DNA of 64,000 nt from Macrocystis pyrifera (GCA_031763025.1 JASSKH010000006.1:10041691-10105690); one strand, 5' to 3'; shown: positions 44,194-55,210, counted from the stretch's first letter. Program-made: numbers and translations. Notes: generated by a model from the letters alone, not told the origin.

Positions 44194-46206
44194 TCAGAAG
44201 CTGCTGATGATGTCCAGTAGCTGTTGGAAACGCGGCTTAGCAAAATGCTTGGTCCCGATATCGGCGGGGTTGTCCTTTGTGGAGATGTAGTGAGTCGAAA
44301 TCTTCCCCTCGGATACCAGCTCGCGAATGTAGAAGTAACGGAGTGCAATGTGCTTAGTTCGAGAACTATATGAACGGTTTCCAAGCGCATGCAGAGTTGC
44401 AGTGTTGTCGCAGTGAAGCGGCACTTGAACGAACTGCTCCCCAAACCCTAGCTCCGTCAGCATGTTCATGCAGAACACGGCTTCCTTCATCGCGAGTGCC
44501 GATGCAACCAGCTCAGCTTCCATTGTGGACATGGCTGTAAGGCTTTGAAGACCAGATTTGAAACTGATTGGAGCCCTGGCCAACATCATGATGTAACACG
44601 ACGTCGACTTGCCGTTGTCCGGGTTATTAGCCCAGTTTGAGTCCGAGAAGGCCGTGAGCTTAAAGCCTCCCTTCTTGTACACAATTTTGAAGTCGGTGGA
44701 CCCTGCCAGGTACCGCAAAATGTGCTTGGCCGCCACCATGTGCACTTTCGACGGATTTGACATAGCACGAGAAATCTGACCCGAGCTGTACATTATGTCA
44801 TACCTGAGTACAGAAGCCAGGTACATGACCGTGCCTGCGATCGCTTGGTACCTCTGCTTCTCGTCGGCGTTCAGTAGGGTCTCCTCCGGCTGCTTTGTGG
44901 AGAGTTCAGGTCCGTATCCGGGAGTCAGTGTTGGCTTGCAGTTGGCGAAACCGAATCGCTCCAGCGCGGACTTGGTGTAGTCCTCCTGGTCGATTGTAAG
45001 CGTCCTTTCGGCACGGTTGCGGGTGACCTGCAGCCCAAGTACACGCGACACATCTCCCATGTCAGTCATCTTGAACCTGTCCATGAGCTGCGCCTTGAGC
45101 TTCTCGATTACTTCGATGTTGCCACCAATCACGAGTAGATCGTCCACGTACAAGGTGAGGATGACGGTGACACCCCCATGCTGGTATATGTAGACACAAG
45201 TGTCGGACTTCAGCGGGATGAAACCGATGACCTTGAGGACGGGATCAATGGTATGGAACCAGTTCCCGGGGCTCTGAGCTAGCCCATAGAGGCTTTTCTC
45301 CAGCCTCACGACCAGAGGGCCTCCATCCTTGTCCTTGGTCTGGTAGCCAGGGGGCTGAGCTACAAATACTTCCTCTTGAATGTCGGCATACAGAAAAGCA
45401 GTTTTCACGTCCAGCTGAAATACCTCCAGATCCAGCTCCGCTGCAATTGCTAGCACCATTCGGATGCTTTGCAGACGGCAAACCGGAGCAAACGTACTGC
45501 CGCAGTCCAGGCCCGGAACCTGGTTCCAGCCTTGAGCCACAACCCGCGCTTTGTATGAGTTATCAGCTTTACGCTTCAGAACCCACCTGGAGTTGATGAC
45601 TTTCTGTTCCGGAGGAACAGATGATCGCGGTACCAGCTTGTACACTCCTAGTTCGTTCAGACTGGCCATTTCTTTGTCCGCGGCAGCTCCCCAAAACTTA
45701 GCGTCTGGAAGCTTCATGGCTTCAGCATATGACTTGGGGACTCCCGGCTGCATGGTCTGTACAGCATACGCGTACTCCACGAATCTAGACATGCCGTTCT
45801 TGTGATAGCTGCACCACTTTGGAGAGGGGTCGCCGGCCTTCTTGCCCTTGTCCTTCCACCGCGACTTTCCCGACTTCGACCGGCTCTTCTTGGCTGGCCT
45901 AGGGCAATCTCGCTGGAAGTGTCCGTACTCGTTGCAGTTGTGGCACCGGTCTTTGCTGGTCGCGGCCATTGCCGCACCACGGCCGGAGACTGCGGGCCCC
46001 GACGACTTCCTCGATTGTGCGTCGATAAAGTAATTCACAGCGGTTCGCTTTATTTCCTTAACATTTGGAAACTGTTGCCGGTAATGCATGTCCCGCATGA
46101 AGCTGTAGTCCGACGAGTGAACGAGAGCGTCTAACACTAAGTCCTCGAACGTCTCCTCCGGCGTGGTCTCACCCATATCTTCAAGCCGAAGTTTTAAGTC
46201 GTCCAT
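44194..46206 (-). CDS. Fused Gag C-terminus / RT-RNase H polyprotein, lacking protease and integrase
   Basis: A 670-residue open frame. Residues 1-80: Gag C-terminal part. Residues 88-101: a CCHC zinc knuckle (CHNCNEYGHFQRDC). Around 131-137 it reads WCSYHKN, the usual lead to the protease, but at about residue 138 it jumps directly to RFVEYAYAVQ and the RT lead-in (FWGAAADKEMASL). RT spans roughly 155-420: FQLDVKTAFLYADIQEEVFV (about 263-282), SLYGLAQSP, and YVDD at 353-356. RNase H spans about 515-650 with FSDSNWA, MEAELVASA, HCDNTATLHALGN and RTKHIALRYFYIRE. Normal copia pol has protease (DSGA) and integrase (HHCC, DDE) between the knuckle and RT; both are missing in frame. Upstream Gag is separated by one TAA. 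Confidence 0.9.
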   Translation of the reverse strand: MDDLKLRLEDMGETTPEETFEDLVLDALVHSSDYSFMRDMHYRQQFPNVKEIKRTAVNYFIDAQSRKSSGPAVSGRGAAMAATSKDRCHNCNEYGHFQRDCPRPAKKSRSKSGKSRWKDKGKKAGDPSPKWCSYHKNGMSRFVEYAYAVQTMQPGVPKSYAEAMKLPDAKFWGAAADKEMASLNELGVYKLVPRSSVPPEQKVINSRWVLKRKADNSYKARVVAQGWNQVPGLDCGSTFAPVCRLQSIRMVLAIAAELDLEVFQLDVKTAFLYADIQEEVFVAQPPGYQTKDKDGGPLVVRLEKSLYGLAQSPGNWFHTIDPVLKVIGFIPLKSDTCVYIYQHGGVTVILTLYVDDLLVIGGNIEVIEKLKAQLMDRFKMTDMGDVSRVLGLQVTRNRAERTLTIDQEDYTKSALERFGFANCKPTLTPGYGPELSTKQPEETLLNADEKQRYQAIAGTVMYLASVLRYDIMYSSGQISRAMSNPSKVHMVAAKHILRYLAGSTDFKIVYKKGGFKLTAFSDSNWANNPDNGKSTSCYIMMLARAPISFKSGLQSLTAMSTMEAELVASALAMKEAVFCMNMLTELGFGEQFVQVPLHCDNTATLHALGNRSYSSRTKHIALRYFYIRELVSEGKISTHYISTKDNPADIGTKHFAKPRFQQLLDIISSF

Positions 46207-46284
46207 GGTTGCCAGGAAGTCGATGACGTTCTGGCCGTGTCGGAGCTTGGCAGAGTGGAGTTGCTCCCTGAGGGCTCGCCGGGA

Positions 46285-46647
46285 TTATTTTGTGTTTCCG
46301 GCGAAGCGTTCCTTCAGGGCCGCCCAAGCCGCAGCTCCATTTCCCATTTCACCCCCAGTCTTCCCTTGAAAAGGCTTCGTGGTAATGTTAGCGGATTCAA
46401 CTGTGGAGAAGTAAATGAGGGAGAACAACTGGTTGTTCCGACTTTTCCAGTTTGAAGCTGCTGCAGCAGCGTCCATCCCAGTGCCACTGGGGCACGATTC
46501 TCCGTCAAGAATCTTCAGCAGGTCCTGCGAATGAAGACCCACCGCCATTCGAAACTTTTCCGCCCATTCGCGGTAGTTCCGTTGATCTTTGCATTGACCA
46601 ACGGTTTCGAGCGTCTTTTTCAACGCAGTGTAAGGCGATTCTGTCAT
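46285..46647 (-). CDS. Gag N-terminal part of the copia element (ends at an in-frame stop)
   Basis: A 120-residue frame starting MTESPYTALKKTLETVGQ and containing NYREWAEKFRMAV and WKSRNNQLFSLIYFS, typical of copia Gag. It ends GNTK-TAA at 46285-46287. The same frame continues beyond the stop (SRRALREQLHSAKLRHGQNV) into the start of the 670-residue frame at 46206, so a single nonsense change splits what was one Gag. The stop could be read through, but no known readthrough context is evident (TAA followed by TCC). Confidence 0.8.
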   Translation of the reverse strand: MTESPYTALKKTLETVGQCKDQRNYREWAEKFRMAVGLHSQDLLKILDGESCPSGTGMDAAAAASNWKSRNNQLFSLIYFSTVESANITTKPFQGKTGGEMGNGAAAWAALKERFAGNTK

Positions 46648-47534
46648 CGCCTCCCGATCCTTTTCCAGGGAACGGGGCTACGCTCAAGGCGCGTAGGCTT
46701 TCCTCACACGCGTAACGCCCCGAGTACCTGAGTATCTCGACGCGCAAGGGACGGTGCAAGATCTTGTTGCTACACGGATGTAGGCTTTGCAGCCCTGGAG
46801 CTCACAACCCTTGTCCGCCGGACACTCACCAGTATCCGCCCAGACTCCTATGCTCCGGGAGACACAGGAATAACCTACCACAGATGACTAGGCTGCGGTG
46901 TATGGCGTCGGAGGTGTCAACTCCGGCCACGTCCTGCAGTCACACGGGTCAGATGCACTGCTCAGACAGGTCGAATCCGCAACCTGACGCACGCACCAGA
47001 AACCGGTACGAGAAGGTAGTCTTGGATGTAAACCCTACCTCGCGTGACGACGCACGCGCAGGAAACGTGGAGCACGTTATATTTATTTGACGAGGCTGCC
47101 ACAACGGATGCACCCAGCCAAGTCAGATCCTCACCCTTACACACGCTACTGAGTCGGCACCCAGCAGCTAGAAGGTATCTTGGACAGACTACACCTCGCG
47201 ATACGACACGTGCAGGTGATTTCGAGAAGTCAATTACACAGACCCAGAATACCTGAACGGTACTCTGCACATGCGAACCAACAACCCTGCACAACTCTAT
47301 TCGCCGACCTGAATCAACGCCTAGAAGTTGTACCCCCGAATGCTTTACACACAGCAGTAGCGTACCGAATGTGCAGCCGAGAATCCAGGTGATCAGTCCG
47401 GATCCAACAGCAGACGGGTTGACTCAATGTAGACCTCCAGCAGAAAGCTCCCTCCAGCAGAAGAAACCTCCGCAGAGAAGAGGTGTGTTCACTACACGCA
47501 CAACGCGAGGCTCATTATCCTATATATAAAGACG
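46648..47534 (-). other. Untranslated leader of the copia element
   Basis: About 890 bp between the 5' LTR and Gag with no long open frame on the element strand. The sequence just inside the LTR (CGTCTTTATATATAGG) does not resemble the usual initiator-Met tRNA complement, so the primer could not be named. Confidence 0.6.
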
Positions 47535-47877
47535 TGATAACACGTAAACACTGGCGCTTAGATGGCCAACACACACAGATGTACTCCACAGAGAATGCAA
47601 GAGTCCAGACGACGGCAGCTTCCAGAGATGGATAGGCAGCTAGGATACCATCACGATCCGGATAAAGGTCACATCAGAGAGTGAGATACTCGGTCCTACG
47701 AGCAGAGACGATACGGCTGCGATACTCAGTCCTACGAGCAGGGACGATACGGCTGCTATTCCTCCGCATAATATACGTTACAAGCCGAAACGGTACATAG
47801 ACTATGATCTACGACACAAGAGCGGTGCTACTTGAACATTGACACAAACATGGTCATGTGCTAACATTTCCATAACA
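47535..47877 (-). repeat. 5' LTR of the copia element
   Basis: 343 bp, matching 43466-43808 with one visible difference. As the 5' LTR it should carry the promoter; no motif was assigned. Confidence 0.9.
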
Positions 47878-48087
47878 CACGATATATCTGTAATATGTGC
47901 ATAGCCTACTTTTCCCGTTGAAAATATTGTTTACCATACATAATATGCACTGGGGACTGGTGACTGGTGAACAATCTTAAATGGAAACGTTGATCTCGCG
48001 GCGAAACCAGCCTCAGGAAGATCATATCAGCCACAAAGTGATACTACAGCAGAACATTCATCCTACCGTAATATATTCCACGTTCCA

Positions 48088-48480
48088 ATGCTGAAGCCCC
48101 CTCTATTTTCCCCCATCCCATTTACTATTTCCACTCTACATTTTTCTCTCCTCTTACTGATATTAATAGTCCTAACTCAGATCCAGGGCCACAAAGCAGG
48201 CTCTTTTCCCCCTTCCCCACTACTTGTTCTTGCCTTGCACTTTTATCGCGAGAAGAGTCCGGCCCTCCCTGACCTCGTCGATCGCCATCGAATTGCGCCT
48301 ACTCACGCTACTACTTCTGCTGCTGTGGGCGCTCTCAGCAGTTAGGTTGATTCCGTTTTTTATTTTGATTCTGCAAACAATCTCAAAAGCTTGACCAACG
48401 TGGGATTCGAACTCCAGCACCAAATCTTGGTAGCATTTGAAGGTAACACTATTAAGCACTCACCGGGGCGACCGACCACC
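48088..48480 (-). mobile_element. SINE-like element, second copy
   Basis: On the minus strand the head (48480-48395) has a B-box GAGTTCGAATCCCAC preceded by CTACCAAGAT, which aligns with ATCAAGAT...GGGTTCGACTC in the copy at 33.4 kb. The body has AATTCGATGGCGATCGACGAG and TCGCGATAAAAG, matching the core at 33240 and 54650. The A-box is degenerate. Confidence 0.45.
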
Positions 48481-48860
48481 ATTGGATTCTGGATTCCGTT
48501 TTGTGTTTGTATGGTACAACACATAGGAGTACGCTTGGAACAAGTGCTACGTACGTAGACATTGCCTGGATGGCAAAAAAAGGGGGGTACTATAAATAAC
48601 CTGCTACCCTGGTGATATTTAATAATACGAAGAATAACTTGGGAGAGTGGTTCTTTAAAGCCTCACTCGCCGGGGCGACCGGCCACCATTGGATTCTGGA
48701 TTTCGTGTTGTGTTTGTATGGTACAACACATAGGAGTATGCTTGGAACAATGGCTACGTACGTAGACATTGCCGGGATGGCAAAGAAAGGGAGTACTATA
48801 AATAACCTGCTACCCTGGTGATATTTAATAATATGAATAATAGCTTGGGAGAGTGTTCTT
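48461..48860. repeat. ~211-bp tandem duplication
   Basis: Two units begin CCGGGGCGACCG (48462 and 48673) and share CACCATTGGATTCTGGAT, TTTGTATGGTACAACACATA, GCTACGTACGTAGACATTGC, CTATAAATAACCTGCTACCC and GGTGATATTTAATAAT. Unit identity is high. Non-coding. Confidence 0.85.
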
Positions 48861-49854
48861 TGAAGCCTCCTCTGCAGAAGCCCTCAATACAGGTGTTTCG
48901 ACAAGATCATTCCTCTCGGAATATCCCTAGGGTTTGGATAAAACGAAGCACGATCGAGCGATCTCGGCTAAAACGTTCTCATTGCATTACAAGCGTTTCG
49001 ATATGACGTTTCCTTCTGGAATATTCCTCTCAATACGTAGGGTTCCGTTGAAACGAAGGACGATGAAAAATTGGCATCCTCCCGCTTGGCACCTTGATCC
49101 CACGAAAACCTGATTCCACCGGGACCTGATCCCAGCCCTCGCGACTGGTTCCAGAAATATATTCATTAGCCGCCGGCAGAGTCAAAGATCCTGGTCCCAC
49201 GGTGAACTCAGTCACTATACCCTCGCCCCCCACCCGTTGATTGTTGGCTCCTTCTTACGATTACCAGAAACTGCCTCATCGAAAAATCTGATTGGCTGTG
49301 GTTTGTAATCTGACTTCATAAAAACGATGTTCATACTACGCATAGTGGAGGCAACAATAAAATGAAAGCCAACGTACCGAACCACGGAAGAAGTAGCACG
49401 ACAGAAACAAAGTGCTGAATTCATGGGTCGATGATCCACGGTTGATCCAAGGAGGACGGTTTCACAAATATTCGTTACTATTATCCTGCTGCTGTAAATA
49501 GTTGTTTTGTTTGACAGAACTACATAAATCAAATGAGTAGTATTAATATTAATAGTAGTGAAGACAACAGGGATATATATATAGGATTTCCTCGCAGTCC
49601 GAGGTTTTACCCTTTGTCGAGACTTCAGAGAGGAAAATTGACGATAAAAAGTAGCGACTACATACAGCTACGTACGGCCACTGCGTGTTTGGGAGACGAT
49701 CCAGATTAATTGCTGTATATCCTGCAGCTTCATCAGGTTGTGTCCTCCTCATATTCGGGAAGCATATACATCCTGCATCGACGCCATATAACACCCGTGC
49801 GTAGAACTGAGCGATCAAACTATCACACACACCTTGCAGAGATTGGTTCTAAGG
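48861..49854. other. No recognisable gene
   Basis: Short frames only; no motifs, no tandem structure. Confidence 0.4.
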
Positions 49855-50200
49855 CTTAGATTGGGTAGGCGACTGGTCAACCTTTTACCTTTAGCTCAAC
49901 GGACTATTAATAACATACGGGGTCTATCGGCAGGACATGGGTCGTTGGTAGTGAGTTCGAACCTCACGTCCACCATGAAAACGTTAAGTGAATTTCCTCA
50001 TGTCAAGAACCTGATAAAACATTCTTCCCGTGGGTCCCCAGAGATTGTTAAAAACTGCGGACTGGGCACGTACGGCCCCATACGAAGACCAAGGACCCCG
50101 CTGTTCCGAAGCGAAGGGGGTGAGAGTGTTGTATGACTTAGATTGGGTGTAGGCGGTTGGTTAACGTTTTACCAATAGCCCAACGGACTAAGATCCGACG
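49855..50200 (+). repeat. Duplicated tRNA-like sequence (49855-49975 and 50137-50200)
   Basis: Both copies start CTTAGATTGGGT and reach an A-box-like TAGCTCAACGGACT or TAGCCCAACGGACT. The first has a perfect T-arm (GTGAG-TTCGAAC-CTCAC, 49952-49968) followed by GTCCACCA; in the second the B-box has decayed (CGTCGATCTCAC). No matching acceptor 5' strand or anticodon arm could be drawn, so these are tRNA-derived repeats rather than tRNA genes. Confidence 0.45.
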
Positions 50201-50384
50201 AAATCAAACGTCGATCTCACAGCTACCTGTTTTTTGTTAATTGTACGTACGTAACCCACAACAACATCAACCATTTTGGAGCCAAGGAAAAAAAGAGTGA
50301 TCACAGTCGATCGTACATATTTGTACCAGGGATTGCGTGTTCTTGTCGCCCCTTTACCTGTCCAGGCGCAGCGCACCCAGTGTG

Positions 50385-51150
50385 TGTGTGTGTGTGTGTT
50401 TTCTTCACATTAAACCGTTCTTCTACTCGTCGACATCCAGCAAGCCCAGTGTCCGTGCTGATTCTTCACCCTAGAAAGATACGAGCTCTGTGGTCACAGA
50501 CTACGACACAGAGATAACACACCGTGATGAATTAATAGCCTACGTAATACCATGCCTTCGCACTAGGTGCGGCCGACACAACATACATACATACGCCAGC
50601 AACCAAAATACACCATAAAGAAAGAGAAGCAACGAAAAAACCAAACCGAAAAAGAACAAGTAAAAGAAAAAGAAAAGGGGAAGAATCCCAAATAAATAAA
50701 TAAAATGGGAAGCCAAAGCTCAGACACATACATACTTACCCCGAGCATGAGCCAAAAGGGACGTGCAAGGGGAAAGATACGAGAAGGAAAAAGGGGACTA
50801 TGCATCCCGGTGAACACTTAACTAAGTAAAAAGAGCAATAGTGAGTGGGCCAAAATACGCTCGTCACCCACCCACTATGTAGTACTTCTTTCATAAGGAT
50901 AAGAAGGGAAAAAAATCAAAATCCATACCGAACGGCCGCAGCAGTTGGCGGTACGAGTAGCAAAGAAAAGTCCAACCTATCAGTCGGCCTGGTACCTTGC
51001 TACCCTATCTGCGGTCTCTCTGCTACTCTCTTCTACCGCGGTTTCCCTTCTACTCCTCCTGTTCCCCCCCCCCCTGCCCCCATACACTTGTACGGTGTTC
51101 CCTCTACCCCTCCTGCTGTTACCCCTCCCCCCATTCCCTCTAACACTACC
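50385..51150 (+). repeat. Dispersed repeat family R, direct copy
   Basis: A (TG)n tract is followed by AAACCGTTCTTCTACTCGTC, GACATCCAGCAAGCCCAGTG, TCCGTGCTGATTCTTC and TGTGGTCACAGA, then a purine-rich stretch (50620-50710), CGGCCTGGTACCTTGCTACC and a C/T-rich end. The same order is seen at 58424-59510. Non-coding. Confidence 0.75.
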
Positions 51151-51232
51151 TGCAGCGGATGCACGGCGCTGTCTACTCAGCTTTGCCTCAGCCTCGTGCC
51201 ACCTGCCCATGAACTGTTCAGCTGCTTCGAGG

Positions 51233-54082
51233 AGTACTGTCCGTACTGATTGTAAATACTAGCACACAGAGAGATGAGCGCTGTGGTCACAAAGCACGAT
51301 AATATTGAGACTATCAATCGCAAATAAATGCAGTAGTAGTATACTACTACTGAAGTAGTGACATTAGACAATGCACAACAACATACATATACAACATACA
51401 CACGCCAGCAAACTAGGTTTAATGCAATTTGAAAGAGACAATCCCGGAAGAAATACAGAAACTAAGATACTCTGTACTAATAGATACCAGTTCGATTTGA
51501 CCACTCTGTACCTGGACATGCGAGCATGTCGAAAACTCTACATACTATTTATATTAATGTAATATTAATACTGCAGTATTTTTGCTCAGTACGTGCAATA
51601 AAAGAGACAGGCCCGACTAAGGTGGAGGAAACGAACCGGGTTCGAACCGGTACACGAAAACTGCTGTTATTTAAGAGAAATAAGTGTGGACAGGGGTTTC
51701 CTGTCGCTCTCCGGGGCGCCAAAAAAAAAAAACAAAAACGTGCAAATAAAATACTGGGGGTGCCAGGGAATGGAAGAAATCGAAATCGAGCCGTCCATGT
51801 CGGCCCGACGATGGTACGATTTGTACATCGAAAAAGGCCGAGAGTTCACACCCGCAGTATTCGAACCAACCCAAAAGAATACATACAACAAGCAGGTGGT
51901 ATCGCAACTTTCGATGCGAACGATACCCACGACTTTTTTTTGCAGCTGTTGTTTTCGATGGCACTTGTGCTGTTCGATTTGTTTTTTTTCCGTTCGATTT
52001 GTGGTACGATTTGTACATCGAAAAAGGCCGATAGTTCACACCCGCAGTATTCGAATCAACCCGAAAGAATACATACAACAAGCAGGTGGTATCGCAACTT
52101 TCGATGCGAACGATACCCACGACTTTTTTTTGCAGCTGTTGTTTTCGATGGCACTTGTGCTGTTCGATTTGTTTTTTTTTCCGTAGTACTGTCCGTGCTG
52201 ATTGTAAATACTAGCACACAGAGAGATGAGCGCTGTGGTCACAAAGCACGATAATATTGAGACTATCAATCGCAAATAAATGCAGTAGTAGTATACTACT
52301 ACTGAAGTAGTGACATTAGACAATGCACAACAACATACAAACACAACATACACACGCCAGCAAACTAGGTTTAATGCAATTTGAAAGAGACAATCCCGGA
52401 AGAAATACAGAAACTAAGATACTCTGTACTAATAGATACCAGTTCGATTTGACCACTCTGTACCTGGACATGCGAGCATGTCGAAAACTCTACATACTAT
52501 TTATATTAATGTAATATTAATACTGCAGTATTTTTGCTCAGTACGTGCAATAAAAGAGACAGGCCCGACTAAGGTGGAGGAAACGAACCGGGTTCGAACC
52601 GGTACACGAAAACTGCTGTTATTTAGGAGAAATAAGTGTGGACAGGGGTTTCCTGTCGCTCTCCGGGGCGCCAAAAAAAAAAACAAAAACGTGCAAATAA
52701 AATACTGGGGGTGCCAGGAAATGGAAGAAATCGAAATCGAGCCGTCCATGTCGGCCCGACGATGGTACGATTTGTACATCGAAAAAGGCCGAGAGTTCAC
52801 ACCCGCAGTATTCGAATCAACCCAAAAGAATACATACAACAAGCAGGTGGTATCGCAACTTTCGATGCGAACGATACCCACGACTTTTTTTTGCAGCTGT
52901 TGTTTTCGATGGCACTTGTGCTGTTCGATTTGTTTTTTTTCCGTTCGATTTGTGGTACGATTTGTACATCGAAAAAGGCCGATAGTTCACACCCGCAGTA
53001 TTCGAATCAACCCGAAAGAATACATACAACAAGCAGGTGGTATCGCAACTTTCGATGCGAACGATACCCACGACTTTTTTTTGCAGCTGTTGTTTTCGAT
53101 GGCACTTGTGCTGTTCGATTTGTTTTTTTTTCCGTAGTACTGTCCGTGCTGATTGTAAATACTAGCACACAGAGAGATGAGCGCTGTGGTCACAAAGCAC
53201 GATAATATTGAGACTATCAATCGCAAATAAATGCAGTAGTAGTATACTACTACTGAAGTAGTGACATTAGACAATGCACAACAACATACAAACACAACAT
53301 ACACACGCCAGCAAACTAGGTTTAATGCAATTTGAAAGAGACAATCCCGGAAGAAATACAGAAACTAAGATACTCTGTACTAATAGATACCAGTTCGATT
53401 TGACCACTCTGTACCTGGACATGCGAGCATGTCGAAAACTCTACATACTATTTATATTAATGTAATATTAATACTGCAGTATTTTTGCTCAGTACGTGCA
53501 ATAAAAGAGACAGGCCCGACTAAGGTGGAGGAAACGAACCGGGTTCGAACCGGTACACGAAAACTGCTGTTATTTAGGAGAAATAAGTGTGGACAGGGGT
53601 TTCCTGTCGCTCTCCGGGGCGCCAAAAAAAAAAAAAAAAACGTGCAAATAAAATACTGGGGGTGCCAGGGAATGGAAGAAATCGAAATCGAGCCGTCCAT
53701 GTCGGCCCGACGATGGTACGATTTGTACATCGAAAAAGGCCGAGAGTTCACACCCGCAGTATTCGAATCAACCCAAAAGAATACATACAACAAGCAGGTG
53801 GTATCGCAACTTTCGATGCGAACGATACCCACGACTTTTTTTTGCAGCTGTTGTTTTCGATGGCACTTGTGCTGTTCGATTTGTTTTTTTTCCGTTCGAT
53901 TTGTGGTACGATTTGTACATCGAAAAAGGCCGATAGTTCACACCCGCAGTATTCGAATCAACCCGAAAGAATACATACAACAAGCAGGTGGTATCGCAAC
54001 TTTCGATGCGAACGATACCCACGACTTTTTTTTGCAGCTGTTGTTTTCGATGGCACTTGTGCTGTTCGATTTGTTTTTTTTT
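51233..54082. repeat. 951-bp unit, three near-identical tandem copies, each with a 191-bp internal duplication
   Basis: Units start at 51233, 52185 and 53136 (AGTACTGTCCGT(A/G)CTGATTG). Units 2 and 3 look almost identical apart from A-run length (53625-53640) and single bases, so the expansion is recent. Within each unit GGTACGATTTGTACATCGAA recurs 191 bp apart (51812/52003, and equivalents), followed each time by AGAATACATACAACAAGCAG and TGCAGCTGTTGTTTTCGATG. Long open frames (219-260 codons) exist in two phases of each unit, but they reflect the internal duplication and show no known domain. Confidence 0.93.
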
Positions 54083-54116
54083 CCGTTCGATTTTTCCCTC
54101 TTTCAACGCATTCTAC

Positions 54117-54330
54117 AACGTGCATGTATGTATGTCGTGCCTGTCGTACCCAGTACGGGTGCCATGGCATTTGGATTATCTACTCTGCTTACTGCAGTAA
54201 TAATACAGTAAATACATGTAGTTTTGTGATCACACATCTTGATTGTATCTGTCTAGGACAGGATTGAAGAATCGGCGCGCACACTGGCTCGGTGTGTTGG
54301 GTGTCGACGGGTCGAAAAAATAGGCGTATC
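54117..54330 (-). repeat. Family R fragment, inverted
   Basis: It shares with 37600-37770 the sequence ATGTCGTGCCTGTCG, a GCTTACTGCA block, ACACATCTTG / ACATATCTTG and GAAGAATCGGC / GAAGAGTCGGC. It bounds the triplicated block on the right, facing the direct family R copy on its left. Confidence 0.65.
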
Positions 54331-54449
54331 GATATAAAAAATTACACACTGTTTTGTCGACTAAGCAGTACAACCTCGGCGAATAGTGAAAACGACGCTA
54401 TACCTATTTGTTGTACATGCAACGATATAAATTTATAGGAGGGTCGAGC

Positions 54450-54730
54450 ACCTTGCACTCACAGCAAGCAGCAGCAGCAGTGACCACTCTTACGTTCCCA
54501 GCTCAACCCGTGGGAGGCTATATCATCGGCGACCTTCTTTCCGGGCAACAAGTCGTCGTCGCACGAGGAGGTGTGTATTCCCTTCCCCCCCTGTATGTAT
54601 TGCTTTTCTTCGTTTTTATCGCCCAATTATTCAGCCTTCATTCCGTGCTCGTCAATTTCCATCGAGTTGTGGGTTTGTTTGCGCTCTCTCTCGCGCTTTT
54701 GTCGACCCCCGCCCTCCATCATGTGTGTAT
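54450..54730 (-). repeat. SINE-like body, third copy
   Basis: It contains CTCGTCAATTTCCATCGAGT and CGCTCTCTCTCGCGCTTTTG, aligned with 33240-33290, and a preceding block GGAGGCTATATCATCGGCGA like 33120. No tRNA-like head was found to the right, so it is incomplete or diverged. Confidence 0.4.
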
Positions 54731-55059
54731 GACATGTGATGGAGCCTGGACGCGGCTTGTACATGGGTGGGCGCCTGCCGAGAGAGACGGGGGGCGGGGG
54801 TGTACTCGGTAGGAGATATGTACTCGACCTCATGCATGGCCGTAGTCGTATAGGGGGGGTTGCGAGGATCGCATGTGGAGAGGAGGTCGATGTTGAGGCA
54901 GGAGAAGCAAGTAAATATCGGAGTTGGGCTACTTTACTACTAAATTAAGTAGTACTGCGTGGTACGTGAACAAAGGCTTACTATGCTTTTCTCCCTTCGG
55001 TTCTCTCTGCGTTCTGGGGATTGATATTACAGTAGTAGTTGACGCTCATCATTATGCTG

Positions 55060-55210
55060 CTCACATGCTGAGCCCTGTGCGCGACCAAAAATAAAGACAC
55101 GTGCCGGGAGGGGAAAAGGGACGACACCTGTGACCACGGCTTGTCCAGAAGATCGCTGAGGGTAAAACCTTCCACAAGTTAGGCTGGAAAGTAAAAGTGA
55201 TGATTAAAAA
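55060..55210 (+). repeat. SINE-like tail fragment, opposite orientation
   Basis: The block GGGACGACACCTGTGACCAC, GGCTTGTCCAGAAGATCG, GAGGGTAAAACCT and GGAAAGTAAAAGTGATGAT is nearly identical to the reverse complement of 33100-33190. It ends in AAAAAAACACACACAC, like a SINE 3' tail. Confidence 0.65.

Larger units (their letters stand above)
43466..47877 (-). mobile_element. Ty1/copia LTR retrotransposon, internally deleted (4.4 kb)
   Basis: Two 343-bp direct repeats (43466-43808 and 47535-47877) differ at one visible base (CTTAGGTGG / CTTAGATGG) and have TG...CA ends (TGTTATGG ... GTGTTATCA in element orientation). A polypurine tract GAGGGGGAG abuts the 3' LTR (43809 upward). Gag and RT-RNase H lie between, on the minus strand. 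Protease and integrase are absent. No 5-bp target duplication is evident (AGACG versus CACGA). Near-identical LTRs mean recent insertion. With integrase missing, it must have been moved by proteins from a relative. Confidence 0.92.

Noticed and set aside
49890..49975. tRNA gene
   Set aside because: The T-arm is perfect and an A-box-like sequence exists, but no acceptor 5' strand or anticodon arm can be drawn, and a decayed second copy lies 280 bp away.
51625..51660. tRNA on the minus strand of each 951-bp unit
   Set aside because: ACCGG-TTCGAAC-CCGGT makes a T-arm and a 7-bp acceptor-like pairing is possible, but two extra bases separate them and there is no A-box or anticodon arm.
51526..54267. 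ORFs of 219-260 codons repeated in each 951-bp unit
   Set aside because: Two phases are open at once because of the 191-bp internal duplication. No domain or codon bias was seen, and T/A runs cross the frames.
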